In this document: positions 1 to 9,227 of the stretch, one piece after another
How positions within the stretch are numbered: the stretch's first letter is position 1
Layout: every line of letters begins with the position of its first letter
NCBI RefSeq assembly: GCF_003572205.1
Contig: NZ_QXNY01000002.1
Span: 310,001 to 374,000 of the forward strand
Origin: Algihabitans albus
GTDB taxonomy: Bacteria > Pseudomonadota > Alphaproteobacteria > Kiloniellales > DSM-21159
DNA: 64,000 bases
Direction of reading: 5' to 3'
Made by a program: the position numbers and the translations under genes
Notes under the pieces: model-generated
What the model was told of the DNA's origin: nothing
The model's input: only the letters and a program-made list of their open reading frames with translations
The model's database searches: none

Positions 1-60
1 CTTTTGGCCTATCGCCTGGCCGGTTGGACCGAAGAAGTCTTTCCGAGGCCACAGCCTTAA
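1..60 (+). CDS. 3' end of an unidentified upstream gene (partial)
   Basis: An open frame enters from the left edge and ends at a TAA at 58-60, leaving 19 codons that end in ...EVFPRPQP. It lies on the same strand as the genes that follow and stops 75 bases before the lytic transglycosylase start. The fragment is too short to assign to a family or to prove coding by codon use. Confidence 0.35.
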   Translation, partial: LLAYRLAGWTEEVFPRPQP

Positions 61-135
61 AACCCAAGTCGCCGTTGTCGCGACTCGCCGTTCGTGGCAG
101 AGAAACTGGGAATAGCCTAAGATTGGAGTGAGCCC

Positions 136-1350
136 ATGCGCCGCCTGCGGCACCTTCTGCCGGTCCTCGTCATCTCCGTCCTGGCATTGCCCGCCGCGGC
201 GGCGGAACAGCCCTTCGAGGTTTGGCTGGCCGATTTCCAAGCCCGTGCGCAAGCTGAAGGCATCGAGGCCGCAACCCTGGGCAGGGCTTTCGCCGGCGTG
301 CAGCCGATCCCCCGGATCATCGAACTGGACCGGCGTCAGCCGGAGTTCGTGCTGAGCTTCTGGCGCTATCTCGGCAATGCCGTCACGCCGGAGCGGATCG
401 CCCAGGGGCAGGCGTTGCTGCGAGAGCACGAGGTCCTCCTGACTCAGGTGGAGCGCACCTACGGGGTGCAGGCGCGCTTTCTGGTCGCCTTCTGGGGTCT
501 GGAGACCAACTACGGCGCCACCTTCGGCAGCTTCCCGGTGATCGGCGCGCTCTCGACCTTGGCTTGGGACGGGCGCCGGCGCGCCTTCTTCGAGGCACAG
601 TTGCTGGATGCCCTGCGGATTCTCCAGGCCGGCGACATCGACCCCGCGCGCATGGAGGGCTCCTGGGCCGGTGCCATGGGGCATCTGCAGTTCATTCCCT
701 CGACCTTCACGGGCCATGCTATCGACGGCGACGGTGACGGTCGCCGTGACATCTGGGGGTCGCTGCCCGATGTCTTCGCCTCGGCCGCCAACTACCTCTC
801 CACGCTCGGCTGGAACGGCGAGGAGACCTGGGGGCGCGAAGTCCTGTTGCCCGATGACTTCGACTACGACCTCGTTTCGATCGCGACTCTGCCGGAAACG
901 GTCAAGAGTCTGACCGACTGGACCGCATTGGGGGTCCGCAGCGCCGATGGTACGGCCTTGCCGCGCGCCGACGTTTCCGGCGGTCTGATCCTGCCGGCGG
1001 GGGCGGAGGGGCCGGCTTTCCTGGTCTACGAAAACTACCGGCATATCCTCTCCTGGAATCGCTCGATCCTCTATGCCGTCGCCATCGGTCATCTGGCGGA
1101 CCGCCTGATCGGACTGCCGGAGATGAGGTCCCAGCCGCCGGCGGATCAGCGGCGCCTGGCGGTCGAGGAGGTAAAGGAGATCCAGCAGCGGCTGGCGGAC
1201 TTGGGATTCGACGTCGGCGAGCCAGATGGACGGGTCGGTCCGCAAACGCGGAACGCCATTCGCGACTTCCAAAGCTCCGCTGGTCTGCCTGCCGACGCCT
1301 TCGCGTCGCCGGCCTTGCTGGAGGAACTGCGCCGGCGCTCCCAGGGCTGA
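136..1350 (+). CDS. Lytic murein transglycosylase, MltB-like, with C-terminal peptidoglycan-binding domain
   Basis: Periplasmic enzyme that cleaves the MurNAc-GlcNAc bond of peptidoglycan to give 1,6-anhydro ends. The 404-residue protein begins with a Sec signal peptide (about residues 1-23, ending AAA-EQ). The SLT_2/MltB-type catalytic domain covers about 30-310, with the catalytic glutamate expected at E123 in GLETNYG and the conserved stretch SWAGAMGHLQFIPS near 176-189. A PG_binding_1 domain follows at about 340-400. The ATG has GGAG eight bases upstream. It starts a same-strand set of wall enzymes (RlpA and a D,D-carboxypeptidase follow). Family and role are confident; which E. coli Mlt enzyme it replaces is not. 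Confidence 0.93.
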   Translation: MRRLRHLLPVLVISVLALPAAAAEQPFEVWLADFQARAQAEGIEAATLGRAFAGVQPIPRIIELDRRQPEFVLSFWRYLGNAVTPERIAQGQALLREHEVLLTQVERTYGVQARFLVAFWGLETNYGATFGSFPVIGALSTLAWDGRRRAFFEAQLLDALRILQAGDIDPARMEGSWAGAMGHLQFIPSTFTGHAIDGDGDGRRDIWGSLPDVFASAANYLSTLGWNGEETWGREVLLPDDFDYDLVSIATLPETVKSLTDWTALGVRSADGTALPRADVSGGLILPAGAEGPAFLVYENYRHILSWNRSILYAVAIGHLADRLIGLPEMRSQPPADQRRLAVEEVKEIQQRLADLGFDVGEPDGRVGPQTRNAIRDFQSSAGLPADAFASPALLEELRRRSQG

Positions 1351-1464
1351 GCGGTCGGGCGCGGCAAGGGCGGCGACCGGCCGTGCCGATTATAGATCTT
1401 TTGCCGGCGCGGCGGCAGTTGGTACAATCACCAGTCAGGACTGACGAGGGGAACGAGTCGCACC

Positions 1465-2421
1465 ATGTTGAGCGGTCTTGCGCGTGCTGCCGTGGTCGGT
1501 CTGTTGGCCGTCGGCTTGGCTGCCTGCGGCAGCAGTGATCGGGAGTCTGGAGGGCAGGGGGCCGGCGTCCCCACCCAGGGCTACTACAAGGTCGGGCGCC
1601 CTTATGTCGTGAGCGGCGTCCGCTATACCCCGGCCGTCGACTACGACTACGACGAGACCGGGATCGCCTCCTGGTATGGGCCGGGCTTTCACGGACGCCA
1701 GACCGCGAACGGCGAAATCTACGACCAGCACGACATGACGGCGGCTCATCCGACGCTCCCGATGCCGACGATGGTGCGCGTCACCAATCTGGAGAACGGC
1801 AGGACGATCGAACTGCGGATCAATGATCGCGGACCCTTCAAGAATGGGCGGATCATCGACGTTTCGCGCCGTGGCGCCGAACTTCTGGGTTTTCTAGGCC
1901 AAGGCATTGCGAAGGTGCGCGTCCAGGTCATGGAGGAGGAAAGCCGGCAGATGGCCGCGATCGCCCAGGGCGGTCGGATTGCTCAAGCCGGCGACTTGGC
2001 CAATGCCGCGCCGAGCCAGGTGGACCAGGTGACGGCTGCGCCTGTCGACACCGTGGCGGCGGCGCCGATCGAGCCGGCGACTCCCGCTCCGCCGGTTGTG
2101 CGAAGCGGATCGCAGGACTTGGGAACCACGGGCAGTCCTGCTCCCGTCTATCCGCGGCCAAGCGGCGAGGTCACCCAGGTCGCGGTGGCGCCCTCGAGCC
2201 TCTTTATCCAGGCCGGCGCCTTTTCCCAGCAGAGCAATGCGCTCGATCTGGCCCAGCGGCTGACGACCTACGGCAGCCCCTCGGTCAGTCAGACCGACGT
2301 CAACGGCCAGCTTTTCTGGCGGGTGCGCCTGGGTCCGTTGCGCGATGTCGCCGAAGCGGATGCCGTGCTGACGGCCCTGATCTACGACGGGTTTCAACAG
2401 TCTCGCGTGGTGGTGGACTAG
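1465..2421 (+). CDS. rlpA: RlpA-family septal lytic transglycosylase lipoprotein with SPOR domain
   Basis: Predicted outer-membrane lipoprotein that cleaves denuded glycan strands at the septum. The 318 residues show a lipoprotein signal with lipobox LAAC (acylated Cys21). A double-psi beta-barrel RlpA domain lies at about 60-150 and contains ASWYGPGFHGRQTANGE and the conserved NDRGP. A low-complexity A/P/V linker follows, then a C-terminal SPOR domain (about 245-318) that binds denuded peptidoglycan. It lies between a transglycosylase and a D,D-carboxypeptidase, so all three probably serve wall turnover during division. Spacing to both neighbours (over 100 bases) allows separate promoters. 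Confidence 0.93.
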   Translation: MLSGLARAAVVGLLAVGLAACGSSDRESGGQGAGVPTQGYYKVGRPYVVSGVRYTPAVDYDYDETGIASWYGPGFHGRQTANGEIYDQHDMTAAHPTLPMPTMVRVTNLENGRTIELRINDRGPFKNGRIIDVSRRGAELLGFLGQGIAKVRVQVMEEESRQMAAIAQGGRIAQAGDLANAAPSQVDQVTAAPVDTVAAAPIEPATPAPPVVRSGSQDLGTTGSPAPVYPRPSGEVTQVAVAPSSLFIQAGAFSQQSNALDLAQRLTTYGSPSVSQTDVNGQLFWRVRLGPLRDVAEADAVLTALIYDGFQQSRVVVD

Positions 2422-2689
2422 ATCGTCTGCCTTCGACAGCGGGTGCCGGACTGCAAGCTGCTCTCGCGGATTTTTGAGCGCCCACCTCGAGAACAGCCAC
2501 AGTTGCGTCGTATTTGGATCCTAACGCATGTTCGACAAAGATCGAATCGCTCGGATCGACTGGACGTCGTCTTGCGTCCGACCGGCGGATGAAACCTTAT
2601 TGAATCATATGGAGCCGGCGGGATCGCCCTGAGTGAAGCCGTTATCACGATTTCACTCGGGACGATGCCGCTCTAGGGAGACGTTGCAG

Positions 2690-3811
2690 ATGCCCCGCTT
2701 GCTTGTCGCATGTCTGTTGTTTGGCTTGTTCGTCCCACCGGCCGCCGCCTTCGAGACGGCGGCGGAAGAAGCCATTCTGATCGACCTGACCGCCGGTACC
2801 GTCCTGTTCGAAAAGGATGCGGATACCCAGATCCCACCGGCCTCGATGAGCAAGATCATGACGGCCTACATGGTCTTCAAACGCCTGAAGGCCGGCGATC
2901 TCAGCATGGAGGATACCTTCCTTGTCTCGGAGAAGGCCTGGCGCAAGGGCGGCTCCAAGATGTTCGTCGAGGTAGGGGATCGCGTCGCGGTGGAGGACTT
3001 GCTGCGTGGCGTTATCGTCCAGTCGGGCAACGACGCCTCGATCGTCTTGGCGGAGGGGATCGCCGGTTCCGAGGCGGCCTTTGCCGAGCTGATGAACCGG
3101 GAGGCGGAAGAGCTTGGCCTGACGAACTCGAGCTTCGCGAACGCGACCGGCTGGCCGGACCCGAACCATCGCATGTCGGTGCGGGACTTGGCGAAGGTCG
3201 CCAGCGTTCTGGTGCAAGACTATCCGGAGTACTACGGGCTCTATTCGGAGACGGAGTTCACCTGGCACGAGATCCGTCAGTCCAACCGCAATCCCTTGCT
3301 CTACCGCAACATCGATGCCGACGGACTCAAGACCGGACATACGGAGGAGGCGGGGTACTGCTTGACCGCGTCGGCCCTGCGCGGCGACCGGCGTCTGGTG
3401 ATGGTGGTCGCGGGCTTGGAGAGCGCCCGTCAGCGTGCCGAGGAGTCGGAGCGTCTGCTGGAGTGGGGGTTTCGCGAGTTCTCCGCTGAACGCCTCTTCG
3501 AGATCGGGGAAGTCGTCGAGGAGGCCGAGGTCTGGCTCGGCGAAGACGCGACGGTGCCTCTGGTGGTGGCCGAGGACGCGGTCATGGCGGTACGCCGCGA
3601 CGCACGGGACGACGTGGTTGTGACGGTCAGCTACGACGGGCCGATTCCGGCTCCCGTTGCGGCCGGGGACCGGCTCGCGACCCTGACCGTGCAGGTGCCG
3701 GACATGCCGGCCCGTGAGTTTCCGCTGCTGGCGGGTGGCGACGTCGAGAAGCTCGGGCCGATCGGCCGGCTGATGGCAGGCGTCAGGCACCTGATCTTCG
3801 GCAAGCTCTAG
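2690..3811 (+). CDS. D-alanyl-D-alanine carboxypeptidase (PBP5/6-like, peptidase S11)
   Basis: Penicillin-binding protein that trims the terminal D-Ala from pentapeptide stems. I place the start at the ATG at 2690, not at the longer in-frame ATG at 2633: AGGGAG lies nine bases upstream and the protein then begins with a clean signal peptide (about residues 1-20, ending AAA-FE). From this start it has 373 residues. The three S11 active-site motifs are present: SMSK at 52-55, SGN at 112-114 and KTG at 214-216. The C-terminal part (about 260-373) fits the PBP5 beta domain followed by a membrane-anchoring tail. It sits just upstream of tmk (14-base gap). Confidence 0.94.
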   Translation: MPRLLVACLLFGLFVPPAAAFETAAEEAILIDLTAGTVLFEKDADTQIPPASMSKIMTAYMVFKRLKAGDLSMEDTFLVSEKAWRKGGSKMFVEVGDRVAVEDLLRGVIVQSGNDASIVLAEGIAGSEAAFAELMNREAEELGLTNSSFANATGWPDPNHRMSVRDLAKVASVLVQDYPEYYGLYSETEFTWHEIRQSNRNPLLYRNIDADGLKTGHTEEAGYCLTASALRGDRRLVMVVAGLESARQRAEESERLLEWGFREFSAERLFEIGEVVEEAEVWLGEDATVPLVVAEDAVMAVRRDARDDVVVTVSYDGPIPAPVAAGDRLATLTVQVPDMPAREFPLLAGGDVEKLGPIGRLMAGVRHLIFGKL

Positions 3812-3825
3812 GGACCCTCCAGGCC

Positions 3826-4497
3826 ATGGATCAGCGGCCCACGACGAAGCGTTCCGCCGCCGCCCCGACAGGTCGTTTCATCACCTTCGAGGGCGGCGAA
3901 GGCGCCGGCAAGTCGACCCAGGTCAAACGTCTGGCAGAGCGTCTGCGCGCGGCGGGGGCCGAGGTCGTGACGACGCGCGAACCGGGGGGAAGCCCGGGTG
4001 CGGAGGAGATCCGCGACCTGCTGGTCCACGGCGAGGCCGCGCGCTGGGACCCGGTGACGGAGACGCTGTTGCATTTCGCCGCGCGGCGCGACCACTTGAC
4101 CAAGACCGTTTGGCCGGCCTTGGAGCGCCAGGCCTGGGTCGTTTGCGACCGCTTTGCCGACTCCACGCGCGCTTACCAGGGAGCGGGGCAAGGCGGCGAC
4201 GCGGTTCTGATCGAAGATCTCTACCGCCAAGTGGTCGGAGCTTTCGCGCCCTGTATGACTTTCATTCTCGACCTGCCTGTGGAAACCGGGCTCGCCAGGG
4301 CGGCCGCGCGCAACGAGGGTGGGGAGCGTTACGAAGGGATGGACCGGACTTTCCATGAAAGGCTGCGTCAGGGCTTTCTGGAGATCGCCCGGCGCGAGCC
4401 GCAGCGCTGCCGGGTGATCGACGCCACGGCGGCGGAAGACGCCGTTGCCGCGGCGGTCTGGTCCGCCCTCGCCGAACACCGGCAGGCGGTATCGTGA
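3826..4497 (+). CDS. tmk: Thymidylate kinase
   Basis: Phosphorylates dTMP to dTDP for DNA synthesis. The 223-residue protein has the P-loop GGEGAGKST at 23-31, the dTMP-site motif REPGG at 51-55, DRF at 108-110 followed by SxxAYQGAG, and a lid segment with arginines near 165-175. The first about 15 residues extend beyond the usual TMPK start. The stop overlaps the holB start (GTGA), so the two are translationally coupled. The tmk-holB pairing is common in bacteria and supports both calls. Confidence 0.96.
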   Translation: MDQRPTTKRSAAAPTGRFITFEGGEGAGKSTQVKRLAERLRAAGAEVVTTREPGGSPGAEEIRDLLVHGEAARWDPVTETLLHFAARRDHLTKTVWPALERQAWVVCDRFADSTRAYQGAGQGGDAVLIEDLYRQVVGAFAPCMTFILDLPVETGLARAAARNEGGERYEGMDRTFHERLRQGFLEIARREPQRCRVIDATAAEDAVAAAVWSALAEHRQAVS

Positions 4498-5636
4498 GCC
4501 GTAAGGCCGCCGCGGCCGCAGCGGAAGAGGATCCTCAGGCCTGGCCGGACCCACGGGCGAATCCACGCCTGTTGGGTCAAGCGGCGGCGGAGGACGCCTT
4601 GCTGGCCGCGTATCGCACCGAACGCCTGCCGCATGCCTGGCTCCTGACCGGTCCGCGCGGCGTCGGGAAGGCGACCCTGGCTTTTCGCTTCGCACGCTTT
4701 CTGCTTGCCCGGAAGACGCAAACCGAGCCGGGCGGCGGTCTGTTCGGCGAACTCGCGCTACCGCAATCAGACCAGCCGACGAACCTGGCACTCGACCCCG
4801 ACGATCCGGTCTTCCGGCGGGTGGCGGCGAGCGGTCATCCGGACCTGGTCACGGTCGCACGCACCGTCAATCCAGCCAGCAAGAAGCTGCGTGGGGAAAT
4901 CGTGGTCGACGACGTCCGGGCGGCCACCGGGTTTCTGCGCCACACCTCGGCGGAAGGCGGTTGGCGCATCTGCATCGTCGATGCGGCCGACGAGATGAAC
5001 CCCAATGCCGCCAACGCGCTTCTGAAGGTTCTGGAGGAACCCCCGGAGCAGGCGATTCTGCTGCTTCTGGCCCACGCGCCGGGCCGTCTGCTGCCGACCA
5101 TCCGCTCGCGCTGCCGCCAGCTTGTCCTGCCGCCTTTGTCCGAGACGACGGTTCTGCAGTTGCTGGCCGATTTCGCGCCGGAGCTTTCGCCGGAAGACGC
5201 GACCGCCTTGGCGCGGCTTTCGGAGGGCTCGATCGGACGCGCCCTCGCGCTGGCGGGCGACGGCGGCCTGGGCCTCTACCGGCAGCTGGTCGGTTTGCTG
5301 GAGAGTTTGCCGCGCCTGGACGTGGCGGAGCTGCACGGCTTCGGCGATAAGCTGGCGCGCGATAGCTCCGGAGCCCTGTTCCGAACCGTCGGCGAGCTGC
5401 TGTCCGCCTGGATCGGGCGATTGGTTTTGGCGCGGGCCCAGGGCGATACCCCTTTGGAGATCCTGCCGGGGGAAGCGCGCTTGATAGGCCGGCTCGGTGC
5501 CGGGCGCAGTCTTGCCTCCTGGTTGGACCTGTGGGACAACCTGCGCCGCCGTTTCGCCCAGGCCGACGGCGCCGCGCTCGACCGCAAGCAGGCGCTGATC
5601 GCCGCCTTCCTTGAGATCGAGGCCCTGGCGTCCTGA
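4494..5636 (+). CDS. holB: DNA polymerase III subunit delta' (clamp loader)
   Basis: AAA+ subunit of the clamp loader that opens and loads the beta sliding clamp. It starts at a GTG overlapping the tmk stop codon by four bases. The 380-residue protein has a Walker A motif GPRGVGKAT at 53-61 and a C-terminal helical part. The middle contains DAADEMNPNAANALLKVLEEP, the Walker B/sensor region typical of delta'. An R-rich SRC finger (TIRSRCRQL) follows at about 200. It lies between tmk and metG, a standard alphaproteobacterial order. Confidence 0.94.
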   Translation: MSRKAAAAAAEEDPQAWPDPRANPRLLGQAAAEDALLAAYRTERLPHAWLLTGPRGVGKATLAFRFARFLLARKTQTEPGGGLFGELALPQSDQPTNLALDPDDPVFRRVAASGHPDLVTVARTVNPASKKLRGEIVVDDVRAATGFLRHTSAEGGWRICIVDAADEMNPNAANALLKVLEEPPEQAILLLLAHAPGRLLPTIRSRCRQLVLPPLSETTVLQLLADFAPELSPEDATALARLSEGSIGRALALAGDGGLGLYRQLVGLLESLPRLDVAELHGFGDKLARDSSGALFRTVGELLSAWIGRLVLARAQGDTPLEILPGEARLIGRLGAGRSLASWLDLWDNLRRRFAQADGAALDRKQALIAAFLEIEALAS

Positions 5637-5675
5637 GCGTGGCGGCTCACCTGAGCGTCTGGAGTTCGCCGGCAG

Positions 5676-7244
5676 ATGTCCGATCAGCGTAAGCGCTACT
5701 ACGTCACAACGCCGATTTACTACGTCAACGACGTGCCTCACCTGGGGCACGCCTACACCACGCTGGCCTGCGATGCGCTGGCGCGCTTCATGCGTCTGGA
5801 TGGCCGCCGCGTGATGTTTCTGACCGGCACGGACGAGCATGGGCAAAAGGTGGAGAAATCGGCGCAGAAGGCGGGTAAGGATCCCAAGACCTTCACCGAC
5901 GAGGTCAGCCAGAATTTCCGCCAGTTGGCGGCGGACATGAATTACTCCAACGACGACTTCATCCGTACGACCGAACAGCGGCATCTGCGCGCCTCGCAGG
6001 CGATCTGGTCGAAGCTGGTGGAGTCGGGCGACCTCTATCTCGACAGCTACGCCGGCTGGTATGCCGTGCGCGACGAGGCCTTCTACGGCGAGGACGAACT
6101 GACCAGGACCGAGACTGGCAAGCTGGTCGCTCCCTCCGGGGCCGAGGTCGAGTGGGTCGAGGAGCCGAGCTACTTCTTCCGCTTGTCGGCCTGGCAGGAA
6201 CGGCTGCTCGAGCTCTACGAGACGCGGCCGGACTTCATCCTGCCCGAGAGCCGGCGTAACGAGGTCGTATCCTTCGTCAAAGGCGGGCTGCGCGATCTAT
6301 CGGTCAGCCGCACGACCTTCTCCTGGGGCGTACCGGTGCCGGGGGACGACAAGCACATCATGTACGTCTGGCTGGATGCCCTGACCAACTACATCACGGC
6401 GGTCGGCTATCCGGATACCGACACCGAGAGCTTCGAGGCTTTCTGGCCGGCCGATGTGCATATGGTCGGCAAGGATATCCTGCGGTTTCACGCCGTCTAC
6501 TGGCCGGCCTTCCTGATGGCCGCGGGGCTGGAGCCGCCGCGCCGGATCTTCGCCCACGGCTGGCTGCTGAACAGCGGCGAGAAGATGTCCAAGTCGGTCG
6601 GCAATGTCCTGCGGCCGGACGAGCTGGTCGCGCGCTATGGCCTGGACCCGCTTCGCTACTATCTGCTGCGTGAGGTGCCCTTCGGTCAGGACGGCTACAT
6701 CAGCCACGAGACGCTGATGGGCCGGATCAACAGCGACCTGGCCAACGACTTCGGCAATCTGTCTCAGCGGGTGCTGTCGATGGTGGCCAAGAACTGCAAC
6801 GCCGTGGTGCCGCAGCCTGGAGATTTCTGCGATGCCGACCGCGCGTTGCTCGATGCCGCCGACGCTCTGCTGCCGACCTTGCGCGATCTTTACGACACCC
6901 AAGCCTTTCATCGGGCTCTGGAGCGGACCTGGCAGGTGGTCGGGGCGGCCAATCGCTATGTCGACGAGCAGGCGCCCTGGGCGCTGCGCAAGAGCGATCC
7001 GCCGCGGATGGAAACGGTGCTCTACGTGCTCTGCGAGGTCATCCGGCGTCTGGCGATTTACTGCCAGCCGGTGATGCCTCAGGCCATGGACAGGATGCTT
7101 GGGCAACTCTCGGTTCCGGAAGAGCACCGGACCTTCGCCGACCTCGGCCGCAAGCTCGAGCCGGGTACGCCCTTGCCTAAGCCGGAGCCGGTCTTTCCGC
7201 GTCTTTTGGAAAGCGAAGAGACGCGGGAGGCAACGAAGGCCTGA
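5676..7244 (+). CDS. metG: Methionyl-tRNA synthetase
   Basis: Class I aminoacyl-tRNA synthetase charging tRNA-Met. The HIGH-type motif is HLGH at 22-25 after TTPIYYVNDVP, and the KMSKS loop is exact at 303-307. The protein is 522 residues: it lacks the C-terminal tRNA-binding (Tbd) extension of the E. coli enzyme, and no CxxC zinc knuckle is visible in the connective-peptide region, so it fits the short bacterial MetRS form. The 3' end overlaps the start of the TatD gene by one base (TGATG), indicating coupled expression. Confidence 0.96.
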   Translation: MSDQRKRYYVTTPIYYVNDVPHLGHAYTTLACDALARFMRLDGRRVMFLTGTDEHGQKVEKSAQKAGKDPKTFTDEVSQNFRQLAADMNYSNDDFIRTTEQRHLRASQAIWSKLVESGDLYLDSYAGWYAVRDEAFYGEDELTRTETGKLVAPSGAEVEWVEEPSYFFRLSAWQERLLELYETRPDFILPESRRNEVVSFVKGGLRDLSVSRTTFSWGVPVPGDDKHIMYVWLDALTNYITAVGYPDTDTESFEAFWPADVHMVGKDILRFHAVYWPAFLMAAGLEPPRRIFAHGWLLNSGEKMSKSVGNVLRPDELVARYGLDPLRYYLLREVPFGQDGYISHETLMGRINSDLANDFGNLSQRVLSMVAKNCNAVVPQPGDFCDADRALLDAADALLPTLRDLYDTQAFHRALERTWQVVGAANRYVDEQAPWALRKSDPPRMETVLYVLCEVIRRLAIYCQPVMPQAMDRMLGQLSVPEEHRTFADLGRKLEPGTPLPKPEPVFPRLLESEETREATKA

Positions 7245-8035
7245 TGCTGGTCGATTCCCACTGTCATCTCGACTACCTGGACAAGGATGGCGACCTGGAG
7301 GACGTAGTCGCCCGCGCCCGCCGTGCCGGCGTCGGCCGGATGGTGACGATCTGCACCAAGCTCAGCGAGTTCGAGCAGGTGAAGGCGATCGCGGCCCGCT
7401 ACGAGGATGTGACCTGCAGCGTCGGCGTTCACCCGCATGAGGCCGGTACCGAAGGGGTCGAGGGACCCGAACCGCTGGTCGAACGGGCGGAAGACCCTTT
7501 GGTGGTCGGCATCGGGGAAACGGGGCTGGACTACTTCTACGAGCACAGCCCACGGGCGGCTCAGGCGGTGTCCTTCCGCGCCCATATTCGGGCGGCGCGC
7601 ATTACCGGGCTGCCGCTCATCGTCCATGCCCGAGATGCCGACGACGACACCGTTACGTTGCTGCGCGAGGAGCAGGCTGCGGGTGGACCCTTTCCCGGTG
7701 TCATCCACTGCTTCACGGCGGGACCGGACTTGGCGCGGGCGGCTCTGGAGCTCGGTCTCTACATCTCGCTCGCCGGTATCGTCACCTTCAAGAAGGCCGA
7801 GGATCTGCGCCGGACCGTCTCCGAGGTGCCCTTGGAGCGATTGCTCGTCGAGACGGACTCGCCCTACCTCGCGCCGATGCCCAATCGCGGCAAGCGCAAC
7901 GAGCCGGCCTTCGTCGTGCACACCGCCGCCAAGCTGGCTGAGATCAAGGGGGTCTCGGCCGAGGAGCTGGCCGCGGCGACCAGCGAGAACTTTTTCCGTC
8001 TGTTCAACAGGGTCGAGCGGCCGGCGGTAGCATGA
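7244..8035 (+). CDS. TatD-family metal-dependent hydrolase (YcfH-like DNase)
   Basis: TIM-barrel metallohydrolase; family members show 3'-5' exonuclease activity on DNA. The 263 residues contain the metal-ligand motifs of the family: SHCHLD at 5-10, GETGLDYFYE near 90, IVHARDAD near 125, IHCFTAG near 150 and ETDSPYLAP near 205. It follows metG with a one-base overlap and is overlapped by the next MBL-fold gene. The metG-tatD-MBL order is widespread in Alphaproteobacteria. The exact substrate cannot be read from sequence. Confidence 0.92.
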   Translation: MLVDSHCHLDYLDKDGDLEDVVARARRAGVGRMVTICTKLSEFEQVKAIAARYEDVTCSVGVHPHEAGTEGVEGPEPLVERAEDPLVVGIGETGLDYFYEHSPRAAQAVSFRAHIRAARITGLPLIVHARDADDDTVTLLREEQAAGGPFPGVIHCFTAGPDLARAALELGLYISLAGIVTFKKAEDLRRTVSEVPLERLLVETDSPYLAPMPNRGKRNEPAFVVHTAAKLAEIKGVSAEELAAATSENFFRLFNRVERPAVA

Positions 8036-8823
8036 AGATCACCGTGCTAGGCAGTGGCGGGTCCAACGGCGTTCCGCTCGCCGGCGGCAGGCCGGGCGGA
8101 ACTTTCGGTGAAGGGGTCGATCCCGAGGAGCCCAAGAACTGGCGGCGGCGCGTCTCAGCTCTAGTTGAGACTCGGGACAAGACCATCTTGATCGACTGCT
8201 CCCCGGACCTGCGTCTGCAGTTGCTCGACAACCGAATCACCCGGGTCGACGCCGTGCTTTTCACCCATGCCCACGCCGATCATTGCCATGGTTTGGACGA
8301 GCTCCGCACGCTCTCCTACACTCAGAAGGGTCCGATTGCGGCTTACATGAGTCCGCAGACCCGCAGCGATCTCATCGGCAAGTTCGACTACGTCTTCACC
8401 TCAAGTCACCCCCAGGCGAAGCTCTACCCCGCCATCATGGCGGATCATGCGGTGGAGGGGGCTTTCGAAGCGGCCGGCGTTCCGGCTGTGATTTTCGATC
8501 AAGACCACGGCAATGTCGTCTCGAGCGGATTTCGCATCGGCCCCTTCGCCTACTCCACGGACTGCGTTACGTTGGATGAAGCGGCCTTCGCCGCTTTGGA
8601 AGGGATTGAGGTGTGGATTGTCGATTGTCTGCGCTTCGAACCGCATCCGACCCATACTCATTTCGACCGAACGCTTGAGTGGATCGCGCGCGTCAAGCCG
8701 AAACGCGCCGTTCTGACCCATCTCAACCATACTATGGACTACGCCACCGTCGCCGCCCGCTGCCCCGAGGGCGTCGAACCGGGCTACGATGGTCTGGTCA
8801 TTGAACTGGCGGGGACCCCGTGA
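8032..8823 (+). CDS. MBL-fold metal-dependent hydrolase (PhnP-like)
   Basis: Metallo-beta-lactamase-fold phosphodiesterase. The 263-residue protein has the canonical metal site HAHADH at 79-84, a further TDC motif near 180 and a late HLNHT stretch near 232. Members of this group resemble PhnP (cyclic phosphate phosphodiesterase), but no phn genes are nearby, so I keep the call general. It overlaps the TatD gene by four bases and the following DUF1499 gene by four bases (GTGA), placing it inside the metG operon. Confidence 0.88.
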   Translation: MKITVLGSGGSNGVPLAGGRPGGTFGEGVDPEEPKNWRRRVSALVETRDKTILIDCSPDLRLQLLDNRITRVDAVLFTHAHADHCHGLDELRTLSYTQKGPIAAYMSPQTRSDLIGKFDYVFTSSHPQAKLYPAIMADHAVEGAFEAAGVPAVIFDQDHGNVVSSGFRIGPFAYSTDCVTLDEAAFAALEGIEVWIVDCLRFEPHPTHTHFDRTLEWIARVKPKRAVLTHLNHTMDYATVAARCPEGVEPGYDGLVIELAGTP

Positions 8824-9227
8824 TTTTGGATTTACAGAAGTTGACCCCACCCAAAAGCCCGAACTGGCATTTGGTCGTCCCCAACGGCTGGGCGCATACC
8901 CATGCCCTCGGTCGCGCGCCGCGCTTCGATGTTCCTCTGGACCTGCTGCGCGAGGCCTTGGTTGCCGTCGCGGCGCAGGAGCCGCGCTGTCATCTGCTTG
9001 CGCTGGACCAGGAGGCCCGGCAGGCGGAGTTCGAGCAGAAGAGCCGCCTCTTCGGTTTTGCCGACCGTATCGTCGTGGAATTCGTGGCCTTGGGCAACGG
9101 CGCCTCGACACTCGCCCTCTACTCCTACTCGCTCAAGGGCTATTGGGACCTGGGCGTCAACCGGAAGCGCCTGGAACGCTGGCTTGCCGCACTGCCGTCC
9201 CAGGTCGCACATCTGGTTGCGGCCTAG
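8820..9227 (+). CDS. DUF1499-like conserved protein
   Basis: A 135-residue protein of unknown function starting at a GTG that overlaps the previous stop. Family resemblance is to DUF1499: an RLFGFADRIVVEF segment at about 76-88 and a C-terminal YWDLGVNRKRLERWL at about 108-122, matching the usual ...DLGVNxxRIxxxL ending. No signal peptide or membrane segment is visible, so it should be cytoplasmic. It is the last gene of the coupled metG-tatD-MBL string and converges on a small decayed gene on the opposite strand with a four-base overlap. Confidence 0.75.
   Translation: MILDLQKLTPPKSPNWHLVVPNGWAHTHALGRAPRFDVPLDLLREALVAVAAQEPRCHLLALDQEARQAEFEQKSRLFGFADRIVVEFVALGNGASTLALYSYSLKGYWDLGVNRKRLERWLAALPSQVAHLVAA

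Noticed and set aside
2645-3790. Long minus-strand open frame opposite the D,D-carboxypeptidase gene
   Set aside because: It mirrors the coding strand in a GC-rich gene, is H/R/Q-rich, and the plus strand carries all S11 motifs in order.
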